Assembly: GCF_003315205.1 (NCBI RefSeq)
Contig: NZ_QNRR01000001.1
Coordinates: 62,001-126,000 of the forward strand
From: Roseimicrobium gellanilyticum
GTDB lineage: Bacteria; Verrucomicrobiota; Verrucomicrobiia; Verrucomicrobiales; Verrucomicrobiaceae
Direction: 5' to 3'
Length of the DNA: 64,000 nucleotides
Shown: positions 26,875-35,129 of the stretch, in pieces
How positions within the stretch are numbered: the stretch's first letter is position 1
How the letters are laid out: each line of letters opens with the position of its first letter
Notes under the pieces: model-generated
Told to the model about the DNA's origin: nothing
The model's database searches: none
Seen by the model: the letters and a program-made list of their open reading frames with translations, nothing else
Made by a program: the position numbers and the translations under genes

Positions 26875-26925
26875 TGGGACGTTTCACCCCTGAAGGGAAC
26901 GAGGCGTTCCCTCTCCTTGGGCCTG
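26875..26925 (-). repeat. Right REP arm of the RAYT locus (family 1)
   Basis: Inverted copy of the left arm, containing the core at 26895-26911. It lies upstream of the RAYT start and 29 bp past the stop codon of the squalene/phytoene-synthase-like gene. Confidence 0.85.
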
Positions 26926-26953
26926 TGCTTCCGTCGTGGATGACTTGTAGGTG

Positions 26954-27757
26954 TTATCGTGAGGCGTAGCTTTCGACGGAACGCTGAAACACACCCAGCA
27001 GCTTCGCAGCCTCAGGCTCCCGTACCGAGACTTCCGCGAGCTCGGCACGTGACTGCGTGAGGTGCTCTTTTACCCTCTCGTGCTCTTCCTTCAGCCACGC
27101 GGCGACATCCGGAGTTTGCATCGTGATGGATGCTTCCTCTCCCGCACCCGCATGTGCGCGCACTGCCTCCACCACCTTTTGCGGCACGTTCACAATACCC
27201 GCCTTCACATCATCCTCGAAATCCCTCACCACAGAGCACCATGCGAGGGCTTTCACCAGGCCGGGCACTTCTCTCGCACGTGTCTGCAATCCAGACACCA
27301 CCAGCAAAATATCCACCGAGTGGTAAAACGTGCGATGCAGATGCGCGTGCAGCGTCTTCTCATCCAGCAATAGTCGCTGCACGCGGCGCTGGGAATCGAA
27401 GTGCATCGCTTGCAGCAGGGCATACACATCCGTGCGGCCTTCGGGAGTAGCTTCGAGTTCTTTCCAAAAGACTTCGCCGAGCTGGGAGAGGGGAATGTCC
27501 CCAGCAAAAACACCCGAGTCCCACTCCGCCTGCATGCGCGCAGCCAGCGCATCGAGAGAACCGTCCCAGGTGCGATCGCCGTCCATGTAGTCGTCAAACA
27601 ACTGCAGGAAAGCATAGCCCACGCGGGCGGCGCGCATCTTCCTCCAGCGCAGCAGCGAGCGTCCGTAGAGGACGAGAAAGATACCGAAGTAGCGCCGGTG
27701 ACGTCTCGCAAAGCGCAGGCACTCGGTGAAGCACAACCATTCAACGCCACGCTTCAT
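26954..27757 (-). CDS. Squalene/phytoene synthase-like isoprenoid enzyme
   Basis: With the start at MKRGVEWLCFTECL (ATG overlapping the desaturase stop, ATGA) the protein has 267 aa. Two aspartate-rich motifs of trans-isoprenyl-diphosphate head-to-head synthases are visible: DDYMDGD (55-61) and VVRDFEDDVKAGIVNVP (about 176-192). The second mirrors the RD..ED...GR..LP motif of phytoene synthases, except that the expected Arg after Gly is Ile. These enzymes condense two prenyl diphosphates using Mg2+. It is somewhat shorter than the usual 280-350 aa. As the last gene of a four-gene operon with a desaturase and a Rieske oxygenase it suggests a lipid or terpenoid product. Exact reaction unknown. 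Confidence 0.7.
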   Translation of the reverse strand: MKRGVEWLCFTECLRFARRHRRYFGIFLVLYGRSLLRWRKMRAARVGYAFLQLFDDYMDGDRTWDGSLDALAARMQAEWDSGVFAGDIPLSQLGEVFWKELEATPEGRTDVYALLQAMHFDSQRRVQRLLLDEKTLHAHLHRTFYHSVDILLVVSGLQTRAREVPGLVKALAWCSVVRDFEDDVKAGIVNVPQKVVEAVRAHAGAGEEASITMQTPDVAAWLKEEHERVKEHLTQSRAELAEVSVREPEAAKLLGVFQRSVESYASR

Positions 27758-28674
27758 GTCTCTGGTTTCTCCGGCATGGGGCGGGGACCGCGCCACATGT
27801 TCAGATAGATACGCAGGAAGGAGGGGCGCGGCTCGGTGAAATCCACATGCTTGTGCAGGTGCACCCACGGCACATCCGGATGCTGGTGATGCGCCTTGTG
27901 GTGGTGGTAGTTCAGAAAGAGCCACTGCACCACCTTGTTCACCTTCAGGTTCCAGGCACCTTCCTTCACATCGAGTTCCGACCAGGCGTGGTCTGCGTAT
28001 TGCAAGGAACTCCAGTTCACTGCGAAAGCCGCATAGCAGAGCAGCCAGCCTTGCCAGGTGGCATCCGAGAGGATGAAAAGCGCCGCCTGCACGGCGAGCG
28101 TGAACAGGATCTCCAATCGAATCCTCCCACTCGGTGCGTTGTCAAAACCCTCCAGCATCGCGTCCGCTGCGGTCTGCTGGGCGAAACGAGAATCATCGGA
28201 ACGAAGCGCCTTCATCTGAAATGCACCCGGCCACACGAGGTACATCATCATGCCCAGCGGTGAGGCGGTCCAGTAGAGTCCGGTGAGGATGCAGTACCAC
28301 TGGAGGTATTTCAGGAGCTTGTTGTCATGCGGGCGCAAATAGTCGAACTGCTCGACCTCGGTGCGATTGTTCCTGTGATGCCGCAGATGGAAGATGCGCT
28401 GAAACGTGAGTGCGGTGGGGAAGAAGGCTGCGGCAATGCGCCCGCCCCATTCATTCATCGCGCGATTCGAATGGAAGATCCCGTGCACGGACTCGTGCAG
28501 CAGGGAGAAGAGGGTGTTTCCCACGAAGGAAAACGCCACCATGGCGAGCAGCACCTGCCACCAGGCGGAGGCGTGGGACGCGGCGTGCAACAAGGAGCCG
28601 GCCACCACGGCTGCGCCTGCGAGCAGCAGCAGGTTCAGCCGGTCGGGAATGGCGCGGAGCTCAGGAAAGGACAT
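27754..28674 (-). CDS. Membrane fatty-acid desaturase / hydroxylase family
   Basis: The 306-aa integral membrane protein carries the three histidine clusters of diiron desaturases: HESVH (early), HLRHHRN (middle) and YHHHKAHHQHP (late). Hydrophobic segments lie around 14-55 and 190-225. Such enzymes desaturate or hydroxylate acyl chains or carotenoids with O2. The stop codon overlaps the start of the squalene/phytoene-synthase-like gene, and an NTF2-like gene lies 45 bp upstream. The link with an isoprenoid synthase and a Rieske oxygenase makes a polyprenyl or carotenoid-like substrate as plausible as a fatty acid. Confidence 0.8.
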   Translation of the reverse strand: MSFPELRAIPDRLNLLLLAGAAVVAGSLLHAASHASAWWQVLLAMVAFSFVGNTLFSLLHESVHGIFHSNRAMNEWGGRIAAAFFPTALTFQRIFHLRHHRNNRTEVEQFDYLRPHDNKLLKYLQWYCILTGLYWTASPLGMMMYLVWPGAFQMKALRSDDSRFAQQTAADAMLEGFDNAPSGRIRLEILFTLAVQAALFILSDATWQGWLLCYAAFAVNWSSLQYADHAWSELDVKEGAWNLKVNKVVQWLFLNYHHHKAHHQHPDVPWVHLHKHVDFTEPRPSFLRIYLNMWRGPRPMPEKPET

Positions 28675-28719
28675 GGCCGCAGGAAGGTAAGGTCACACGC
28701 GGCCATGCTCAAGCCTCAC

Positions 28720-29466
28720 TCAGCGGCGGCCGCTCGTCTTGCGGCCAATCATCATGCCCAGCAGGATGCCGACCACGGCGCAGCCCATGCCGACCATCAT
28801 CATGGTCTTCTGCAGGGCGGTGAGCACAGGGTTGTCGAACATGTTCGTGGAATAGTGGATGGCGGTCACGAGCCACTTGCCATCTTCCTTGATCATCGTG
28901 GCCGTCCAGCGGGCATTGATGTCCAGGCGCTGGCCTCCCTTGAGTGTATAGACATCCTGGGTGGAGCCGTAGCACACGCCCATGCTGTCATTGAGATAGA
29001 GGCTGGTGAGGTCGTCCGCGTCGAACTTCACCGTCAGGTTGTCCACCACGCGGTTCGGGCCGGACATCATTTTCACATAGTAGTCGCGGATGCCCTGGTG
29101 ACCTTTGGCCACGTCGCCGTTCATCGTGGTGAAGACGATGTTGGGATGCAGAAAGGCGACGAGGGCATTCACATCCTTCTTGTTCATGGCATCCGTGATG
29201 CCATCGCGCAGCACGCGGAGCTGCTCGTGATTGGGATTCTCCGCGGCGCGTACTTCGAGAGGTGCGGCAGCGGTGCCGGGTGCCGGAGCTGGCGCAGGAG
29301 CAGCGGCAGGTGGTGTCGCGGGCGCGGGCGCCGGGGTGTCCGGCACGGGTTGAGCAACGGATGGCGCGGGTGTGGGCGCTGGCGCCGGGGCGGCGGGTTG
29401 CTGGGCAGAGGCGCTCGTGATGCAAGCCAGCACAAGCAGTGGAAGGAGAAGCTCGAGGCGGGTCAT
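28720..29466 (-). CDS. NTF2-like (SnoaL/DUF4440) protein with signal sequence and C-terminal membrane anchor
   Basis: The 248-aa protein has a signal peptide (MTRLELLLPLLVLACITSASA), a long Ala/Pro linker (about 22-68) and an NTF2-like domain (about 78-208) with LRDGITDAMNKKDVNALVAFLHP and DGKWLVTAIHYSTNMF. A hydrophobic segment (about 218-238) precedes RKTSGRR. The domain would thus sit on the outer face of the membrane. NTF2-like pockets bind or isomerise hydrophobic ligands, but many are non-catalytic. The start overlaps the Rieske gene stop (ATGA), placing it firmly in the operon. Confidence 0.75.
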   Translation of the reverse strand: MTRLELLLPLLVLACITSASAQQPAAPAPAPTPAPSVAQPVPDTPAPAPATPPAAAPAPAPAPGTAAAPLEVRAAENPNHEQLRVLRDGITDAMNKKDVNALVAFLHPNIVFTTMNGDVAKGHQGIRDYYVKMMSGPNRVVDNLTVKFDADDLTSLYLNDSMGVCYGSTQDVYTLKGGQRLDINARWTATMIKEDGKWLVTAIHYSTNMFDNPVLTALQKTMMMVGMGCAVVGILLGMMIGRKTSGRR

Positions 29467-30482
29467 AGCGGCTGCGGGGAGTGAGGTTGGGGGATGCTAC
29501 CGGAGCCTTGGCGTGCGGCAAAGCTCAAATACTTGCAAAGATACGGATCTTCCTCCGGAGTCACCTTCGGAGAAAAACGCATGCCTTCCAGAATGCGGAT
29601 GTCCTTCTTCAGGAAGGCGTGGAAAAGCCAGCCCGCCACCTGCACCCGAAGCCGGGAGAGCAGTGGGGCGGACCCACGCGGAACTGCGTACAGGGGTTTC
29701 ACGATCGTGCCGCCTTCCGCCGGAAGAAAGCTGAGCCACAGGAAGGTCTCCCGGCGTTGAGTGCGCGTCTTCACCGTGAGCACAGAGCCCTCCCAGCAGT
29801 GGATGGTCACGTCGATGGCATTGCCAGAGACCTTCCGCATGATGCGGTCGGCCAGCTCGTTGCCAGTCACTTTCGACATGTACTTAAATTCCAGTCGATG
29901 TCCCTGGTCATCGATGCTCGGCGTGCCATGCAGGGCCCGGGCGTGGACCGTCTGGAAATGATTTAGGTCAAAGGCGTTTGCCACCACGGCCTGCCACGGA
30001 CAGCGGAGGAAGACGGGCGTGCCCTGCTTGTACAGGAGTGACTCGGGTGAGACTCCATCAAAGAGCGGGAAGGGCTTCGCGTCGGCTTCTTGTCGTGGCG
30101 TCACCCAGATGGCGTCGCAGGCTTCGCGGACTGCATAGGAACGCAACGCAGGACGAGGCTGGAGCTTGGCAGGAGCTCCAGGGCCAGCACATCCGGGGGG
30201 ACTTCCATGGCTGCCCCCGCACTCGAACCGCCAATGGTGCAGGGGGCACTGCAGCGAGGAGCCATGCACAGAGCTGTGGGCCAGATGCGTGCCCATGTGC
30301 GGGCAGTAGGCCTGCACGGCGCGTACGGCGCCGTCTTCTCCCCGAAATACTACAAGCGGCAGACCGGGCAGGTCAAAGGTGAGTACGGTGCCGCGCTTCA
30401 GCTGGCTCGAAGGCGCGACGAGGAACCAGCCGTGCAAGGGCAGTGGCTTATGCCAGTCGAGCTCAGGGAAGGGGGGCTCCAT
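29463..30482 (-). CDS. Rieske-type oxygenase, oxygenase component
   Basis: The 339-aa protein has an N-terminal Rieske [2Fe-2S] domain with CPHMGTH and CPLHHWRF (C-x-H ... C-x2-H). A catalytic domain follows with a mononuclear-iron segment AFDLNHFQTVHAR giving candidate His-His-Asp ligands. The domain order is that of ring-hydroxylating and sterol-modifying oxygenases (KshA, Neverland/DAF-36 type). No reductase or ferredoxin gene is nearby, so electrons must come from elsewhere. It is the first gene of the four-gene operon and is coupled by ATGA to the next. A membrane-lipid or terpenoid substrate is inferred from its neighbours. Confidence 0.78.
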   Translation of the reverse strand: MEPPFPELDWHKPLPLHGWFLVAPSSQLKRGTVLTFDLPGLPLVVFRGEDGAVRAVQAYCPHMGTHLAHSSVHGSSLQCPLHHWRFECGGSHGSPPGCAGPGAPAKLQPRPALRSYAVREACDAIWVTPRQEADAKPFPLFDGVSPESLLYKQGTPVFLRCPWQAVVANAFDLNHFQTVHARALHGTPSIDDQGHRLEFKYMSKVTGNELADRIMRKVSGNAIDVTIHCWEGSVLTVKTRTQRRETFLWLSFLPAEGGTIVKPLYAVPRGSAPLLSRLRVQVAGWLFHAFLKKDIRILEGMRFSPKVTPEEDPYLCKYLSFAARQGSGSIPQPHSPQPL

Positions 30483-30551
30483 CGCGGGGGTAAATGACCA
30501 TCCTAAGCATGTGTGGACTCGTCAACTGATGAGGTGTCATGCGCATCAAAG

Positions 30552-30587
30552 GAAAGCGCCGGTACCCAGTGAGGTTCCGGCGCTTTC
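30552..30587 (-). terminator. glyS terminator
   Basis: GAAAGCGCCGG (30552-30562) pairs perfectly with CCGGCGCTTTC (30577-30587), with a short inner ACC/GGT stem. On the minus strand the hairpin ends in CUUUC and is followed by CUUUGA. It lies 42 bp past the glyS stop and before the Rieske operon. Confidence 0.7.
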
Positions 30588-30629
30588 AGAGGGTTCACGA
30601 GACGTGAACTGCGGATGTGGGCGGGCTGA

Positions 30630-32396
30630 CTACTGCACGCGCTCCACCAGCCAGCCAAGCAGCTCGCTGATCTTGATGCGGTGCTGGGCATTGCTGTCGC
30701 GCTCGCGGACGGTGACGGTGTCCTTCAATTCTTCGCCTTTTTCGCCGAGGGTTTCGAAGTCGATGGTCACGCCGAAGGGAGTGCCCGCCTCGTCCTGTCT
30801 CGCGTAGCGGCGGCCGATGGCAGCCGTTTCGTCGTAGAAGCAGTTCATGTGCTTCTTGAGCAGGTCGTAGACTTCACGCGCCTTGGACACGAGCTCGGGC
30901 TTGTTCTTCAGCAGCGGGAACACACCCACCTTGATGGGGGCGATGCGCGGATGCAGGCGCATCAGGGTGCGGACTTCCACCTTGCCATTCATATCGGCCT
31001 TTTCTTCTTCACAGAAGGCACTCGCCAGCACGGCGAGCGCGAGGCGGTCAAGTCCGGCGGAGGGCTCGATCACGTGCGGTACATAGAAACCTTTGAAGAG
31101 GCGGTCAAACCAGGCACGCACTTCCGCTTCCGTGAGCGGGGTGCCCTTGGTCTTGGCCTGCTCAGCGGCGATGCGCTTCTGGATCATCGCTTCCTTCTGC
31201 TCCTCGGTCAGCTTGGCAGCGGCGGCCTTCAGTTCATCATCAAAGTACTCCTGCGGCTTGCCGCTGTGCTTCTGGTGCTGGCTGAGGTCGAATTCACCAC
31301 GAGCCGCCACACCTTCCAGCTCATCCGTTCCGAAGGGGAACTTGAAGAGGATGTCCGTGCAGGCTCGCGCGTAGTGCGCGAGGTCGTCAGCCGACTGCGT
31401 GTAGTAGTCGAGCACATCGGTTCCGAGACCGATGGAATTGTAGTACTCGGTGCGCTGAGCCACCCAGTAGCGGTGCCACAGGTCCCAGCCCCAAGTGGGC
31501 TGCGGTGTGGAGAGGTCTGCACTTTCGCTCCAAGCCTGCGCAGGAGCGCCGGTGAGGATTTCGATGGCCTCGTCCGGCTTGATAAAGAACTCGAGTTCCA
31601 TCTGCTCGAACTCACGCGAGCGGAAGGTGAAATTCTTCGGGGTCACCTCGTTGCGGAAGGCTTTTCCAATCTGGCAGATGCCGAATGGCACCTTCACGCG
31701 AGAGCTGTCCACCACGTTCTTGAACTGCGCGAAGATGGCCTGCGCCGTCTCCGGGCGAAGGTACGCGACATCCGCATCCGTGGCCGTCGGGCCCACGAAG
31801 GTGCGGAACATCAGGTTGAAGGGACGCGGCTCGGTGAGCTGAGCACCGTTCTCGGGGTTGAAGGCACGTGTATTCTCCACCTTCTCGCCGGTCTCACCAC
31901 CGGTGGGTTCCGGGGACTTCACCCCGCGCTGTTCGTAGAAGAGCTTGGCAATCTTCAGCGCGGACTCACGAGGCTTGCCCTGCGGGGCGAGTACGGCAAA
32001 GGGGACGTCACTCTTCGTGTCCTCAGCACCGGTTGCTCCGGTGAAGCGATAGACCATGCCACTCTGCAGATCGACGTGGTCCGAGCGGAAGCGCTTCTTG
32101 GTCAGAAGGCAGTCACTCATCGGGTCGCTGAAGGTATCCACGTGACCGCTCGCCTTCCAGATGTTGGGGTGCATGATGATGGTGGCGTCGAGGCCGACCA
32201 CATCTTCACGCTCACGGGTCATGGCGCGCCACCAGGTGTCGCGCAGGTTGCGCTTGAGTTCCGCGCCCAGGGGGCCGTAGTCCCAGAAGCCCGCGATACC
32301 GCCGTAGATCTCGCTCGACTGGTAGATGAAGCCGCGGCGCTTGCAGAGGCTCACGAGCTTTTCCATGGAGGCAGTATCTTTCTTGTCTTCGGGCAT
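30630..32396 (-). CDS. glyS: Glycyl-tRNA synthetase, single-chain alpha2 type
   Basis: Starting at MPEDKKDTASMEKLVSLCKRRG the enzyme has 588 aa. This is the eukaryote/archaea-like homodimeric GlyRS rather than the alpha2-beta2 form. The N-terminal SSEIYGGIAGFWDYGPLGAELK is diagnostic. Class II motif 2 is in GKAFRNEVTPKNFTFRSREFEQ and motif 3 in EPSAGLDRLALAVL, with a C-terminal anticodon-binding domain (RIAPIKVGVFPLL). A long insert between motifs is usual for this group. It charges tRNA-Gly in the cytoplasm. It is monocistronic, divergent from the GH32-like gene and followed by a good terminator. Confidence 0.93.
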   Translation of the reverse strand: MPEDKKDTASMEKLVSLCKRRGFIYQSSEIYGGIAGFWDYGPLGAELKRNLRDTWWRAMTREREDVVGLDATIIMHPNIWKASGHVDTFSDPMSDCLLTKKRFRSDHVDLQSGMVYRFTGATGAEDTKSDVPFAVLAPQGKPRESALKIAKLFYEQRGVKSPEPTGGETGEKVENTRAFNPENGAQLTEPRPFNLMFRTFVGPTATDADVAYLRPETAQAIFAQFKNVVDSSRVKVPFGICQIGKAFRNEVTPKNFTFRSREFEQMELEFFIKPDEAIEILTGAPAQAWSESADLSTPQPTWGWDLWHRYWVAQRTEYYNSIGLGTDVLDYYTQSADDLAHYARACTDILFKFPFGTDELEGVAARGEFDLSQHQKHSGKPQEYFDDELKAAAAKLTEEQKEAMIQKRIAAEQAKTKGTPLTEAEVRAWFDRLFKGFYVPHVIEPSAGLDRLALAVLASAFCEEEKADMNGKVEVRTLMRLHPRIAPIKVGVFPLLKNKPELVSKAREVYDLLKKHMNCFYDETAAIGRRYARQDEAGTPFGVTIDFETLGEKGEELKDTVTVRERDSNAQHRIKISELLGWLVERVQ

Positions 32397-32548
32397 GGCA
32401 GGGGTGGGGTAAAGAGGGCAGGCAACCAAGGCCTTCCGGCCCCCCTGCGCAAGCAGAAAGAGGGGATACGGCGGCCGGGCCCGGGCTGGCCGAAAAGGTT
32501 TCACATTCGCCGCCAGCAAAGGGTCGGCCGGGACGTAGTGAACGCACG

Positions 32549-33922
32549 ATGATGCGTTTGCGACTTCTCCTGGCGGGCCTGTTCGCGCTTTCGCTCCCCG
32601 TGCAGGCGCAGGAAGGCCCCGCCCGGTGGCATTTCAAGCCGAAGGACCACGCTCTCGGAGATGTGCACCCCTTTTTCCACGAGGGGCGCTGTTACCTCTA
32701 CTACCTGAAGCCGGGGAAATACGAGGCCGCTCTCACCATCTCCACCTCGGACGATTGGCTGCAGTGGTCCGAGGCTCCCTTGACGCACGGACCAGTGAAG
32801 CCGGAGGACTGGATGAAGCCCTACTTTGTGCTGGGCGTGTTCCGCGACTCGAAGGCCAAGGTGTTCCGCAGTTTCTACGGTCACTTGGAGGGACGGATGG
32901 TCAGCTCCACCAGCGGCGACTTGCGGCATTGGGAATGCGCGCCCCGAGAGTTCCACGTTCCTCCAGCGGGCTACTACCAACGCCGGCGTGATCCTTACGT
33001 CTTTTGGATTCCGGAGAGGAAGCAGTGGGGATGCGTGATGACCACCTGGATGAAGGACCGGCCCAAGGAAACCGCCGGGGCGGTGAGCCTGGCCACCTCG
33101 CCCGACCTCAAGGTGTGGAAGGATCACGGACCCATTCTGGACCCGGGCAACATCGGCGAGCCCGAGGTCCCGCAGATGTTCCGCCTCGGTGGGCGTTGGA
33201 TCCTGCTGGCCAGCATCTATGACCGTGCCGTGGGACCGCCGGTGTACTGGGGCAGCGAGTCACCCACGGGGCCTTGGAAAATGGAGCCCGAAGGCCAACT
33301 CGATGGCAAGGACCTCTGCGCCGCGCAGATCGACTTCGAGAGAGAGGTGCCAGTGTTGTTCGGCTGGATTCCCCTGAAGCCGTCCACACCCGGCGGGCAG
33401 CATTGGGGAGGTCATCTCGCCCTGCCGCGTGAGGTACACGTGCTGCCCAGTGGTCGATTGGGCACGAGGCTTCCTTCCAGGGTAGTGGATACTTTCAAGA
33501 AGTTGCCGTGGGTGGAGAAGCCGGACTTCACTGTGGAAAAGAAACCACACACCCTCGAAGGAAGCTGGCAACGGCTCGCCGTGGAGTTCACGCTCGCTCT
33601 GCCGGAAGGCGTCGATGAGGTCCAGGTGAACATCGCTCCACTCGGCAGGGTGATTTTGAAACGCGATCAGATCCGCATTCTGGATTCCGCTGGTGAATGC
33701 TGGAGTGACCTGCCTGTGAAACTACCCGCAGCGAAGCCTGTGCAAGTGAAGCTCTTCGTGGAGCAGGACATGGTGGAGTGCTTCGTCCACGAAGTCTACT
33801 CACTCGCTGCGAGAGTGCCCGCGCAGGCAGGAAAGCTGAGCTTGTCCTTTGATGCCGGGCATTCTGGTGCGCAAGTCACCAAGCTGCGGGTGAGTGAATG
33901 GGAACTGGCTCGCGACCCCTGA
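32549..33922 (+). CDS. Secreted GH32-like glycoside hydrolase
   Basis: The 457-aa protein has a signal peptide ending at PVQAQ and a five-bladed propeller domain followed by a beta-sandwich (from about 330). GH32 marks are an Asp in GDVHPFFHEG (residue 38), the RDP motif in RRRDPYVFW (147-149), a Glu in IGEPEVPQMF (204/206) and LALPREVHVLPSGRL. The canonical WMNDPNG nucleophile box is not present; GDVHPFFH takes its place. A fructan- or other glycan-cleaving exo-enzyme is likely, but the altered first motif makes specificity uncertain. The gene is divergent from glyS and ends 8 bp from a convergent gene. Confidence 0.75.
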   Translation: MMRLRLLLAGLFALSLPVQAQEGPARWHFKPKDHALGDVHPFFHEGRCYLYYLKPGKYEAALTISTSDDWLQWSEAPLTHGPVKPEDWMKPYFVLGVFRDSKAKVFRSFYGHLEGRMVSSTSGDLRHWECAPREFHVPPAGYYQRRRDPYVFWIPERKQWGCVMTTWMKDRPKETAGAVSLATSPDLKVWKDHGPILDPGNIGEPEVPQMFRLGGRWILLASIYDRAVGPPVYWGSESPTGPWKMEPEGQLDGKDLCAAQIDFEREVPVLFGWIPLKPSTPGGQHWGGHLALPREVHVLPSGRLGTRLPSRVVDTFKKLPWVEKPDFTVEKKPHTLEGSWQRLAVEFTLALPEGVDEVQVNIAPLGRVILKRDQIRILDSAGECWSDLPVKLPAAKPVQVKLFVEQDMVECFVHEVYSLAARVPAQAGKLSLSFDAGHSGAQVTKLRVSEWELARDP

Positions 33923-33930
33923 CCAAATGA

Positions 33931-34443
33931 CTACGCGGGACGAATCAGCGAGGCGAAATCGCAGTTCCCGCTTTTGGTAATCCACAGGAGGCAGCCAAAG
34001 GCCAGACCTGCGGTCATCCACAACACACCGACCACCAGCGGAGCAAGACTCCCCGAGCGAAATCCAGTGGCCAGAAAGGCTTGTGCAGGATTCTCGGGGC
34101 AATACATGACCTGCACCCTCCGGCCCGGTTGCAGTGCCTCCTTCAGTGCGTCGTGCGCCTTGAGCCGGGAATTTCCGCCATAGGTGGGATGAATCTTGGT
34201 GCCCTCGTACTGAGTGCCGTTCACCTCGTACGAATAGGTAGTCTTGATCTTCACGGAGCTATTTCCCCTGCGGCCTTGCGAGACCTTTTCGTCCACCTTG
34301 GAAATAGTGCCGGTGGTGATGGGCCACTTCTGGGCACGCAGGGCAAGCCATTGGCCATGCAATGCCCAAAGGGTGAGTCCTGCTCCCATCAAGACGAAGG
34401 CAGCGGGCAGCAGGTAGAAGAACTTGGAAATGGACTGATCCAT
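33931..34443 (-). CDS. DUF3592 membrane protein
   Basis: The 170-aa protein has two membrane segments (about 9-31 and 134-156) enclosing a small beta-rich domain with the DUF3592 pattern W..T.G.I.......YSYEVNG..Y.G and G.RV.VMYCPENPAQAFL. Family function is unknown. It lies 44 bp downstream of the L,D-transpeptidase gene on the same strand and is convergent with the GH32-like gene. Confidence 0.75.
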   Translation of the reverse strand: MDQSISKFFYLLPAAFVLMGAGLTLWALHGQWLALRAQKWPITTGTISKVDEKVSQGRRGNSSVKIKTTYSYEVNGTQYEGTKIHPTYGGNSRLKAHDALKEALQPGRRVQVMYCPENPAQAFLATGFRSGSLAPLVVGVLWMTAGLAFGCLLWITKSGNCDFASLIRPA

Positions 34444-34487
34444 ACCCGCCGATAGTGCGGCAGTCCTGGGCCTTCAAGCTTCCCAGT

Positions 34488-35051
34488 TCACCGCGGCAGC
34501 ATGTTCACGGGCGGTAGCGGGCCAGGCAAGATGTCCACACGGGCGCCTTTGCCCACCACGTCATACAGCCAGATGATGTCCCGCGAGGCCATGCGCACGC
34601 AGCCGTAGCTGGAAGGGGTGCCGAGCGTGCGCTCTTCTGCGGTGCCGTGGATGTAGATGTAGCGGTCGTAGGCACGGGCATTCTGGGGTTCCAGGCCCTT
34701 CAGCCACAGGATGCGGCTCACAATCGGGTCGCGGCCAGGAGCATTCACAGGCACGATTTCACCGGTGAAGCGGCGGTCCTTCAGCTTTGCGCCCACGGGC
34801 AGGCCATCGCCGAATTTCTTGGCAATCTTGAAGCGGCCCAGCGGGGTGAAGTTGGACCCCGGATAGTCGCCGAGCCCGAATTTGGAGGTGCTTACGGGGA
34901 ACACGGCGATGGGCTGGCCTTCGCGGAAGCAGGCAATGCGCTGCTGTGCCACGCTCACAATCATGCGATGCTTCGTGTCCGCGCACTGGGTGAGGAGAAG
35001 TGCGGCAACGAGGCCGGTGAGAAATGCAAGCGGGCGGCGGGGGAATTTCAT
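34488..35051 (-). CDS. L,D-transpeptidase lipoprotein (YkuD domain)
   Basis: Starting at MKFPRRPLAFLTG (an ATG three codons earlier is possible) the protein has 187 aa. The N-terminus is a lipoprotein signal with lipobox LTQC (Cys23). The YkuD catalytic motif is intact: IYIHGT (His135) and SSYGCVRM (Cys151). These enzymes form 3-3 crosslinks in peptidoglycan or attach proteins to it, in the periplasm. Like small ErfK homologues it has no separate peptidoglycan-binding domain. It is divergent from aguB. Confidence 0.88.
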   Translation of the reverse strand: MKFPRRPLAFLTGLVAALLLTQCADTKHRMIVSVAQQRIACFREGQPIAVFPVSTSKFGLGDYPGSNFTPLGRFKIAKKFGDGLPVGAKLKDRRFTGEIVPVNAPGRDPIVSRILWLKGLEPQNARAYDRYIYIHGTAEERTLGTPSSYGCVRMASRDIIWLYDVVGKGARVDILPGPLPPVNMLPR

Positions 35052-35129
35052 CGCGGGCATTATGCCAATGAAACAGAAGTTCTCCAGCCTTCCATTTGCA
35101 TCGTATCGCATTGGGTCCATCCATAATTC

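Larger units (their letters stand above)
26079..26925 (-). mobile_element. RAYT gene flanked by inverted REP sequences
   Basis: Inverted arms of about 50 nt at 26079-26128 and 26875-26925 (nearly identical, one-base length difference) flank the REP-associated tyrosine transposase gene. Each arm holds the core GGGAACGCCTCGTTCCC (26093-26109; reverse complement 26895-26911) with the GGAG foot. By established knowledge RAYT proteins act on the REP family that flanks them, so this locus is the likely source of the pairs at 11.5 and 36.1 kb. Confidence 0.8.

Noticed and set aside
30681-32552. 623-codon open frame on the plus strand
   Set aside because: Antisense to glyS. No domain is seen, and glyS on the other strand is unmistakable.
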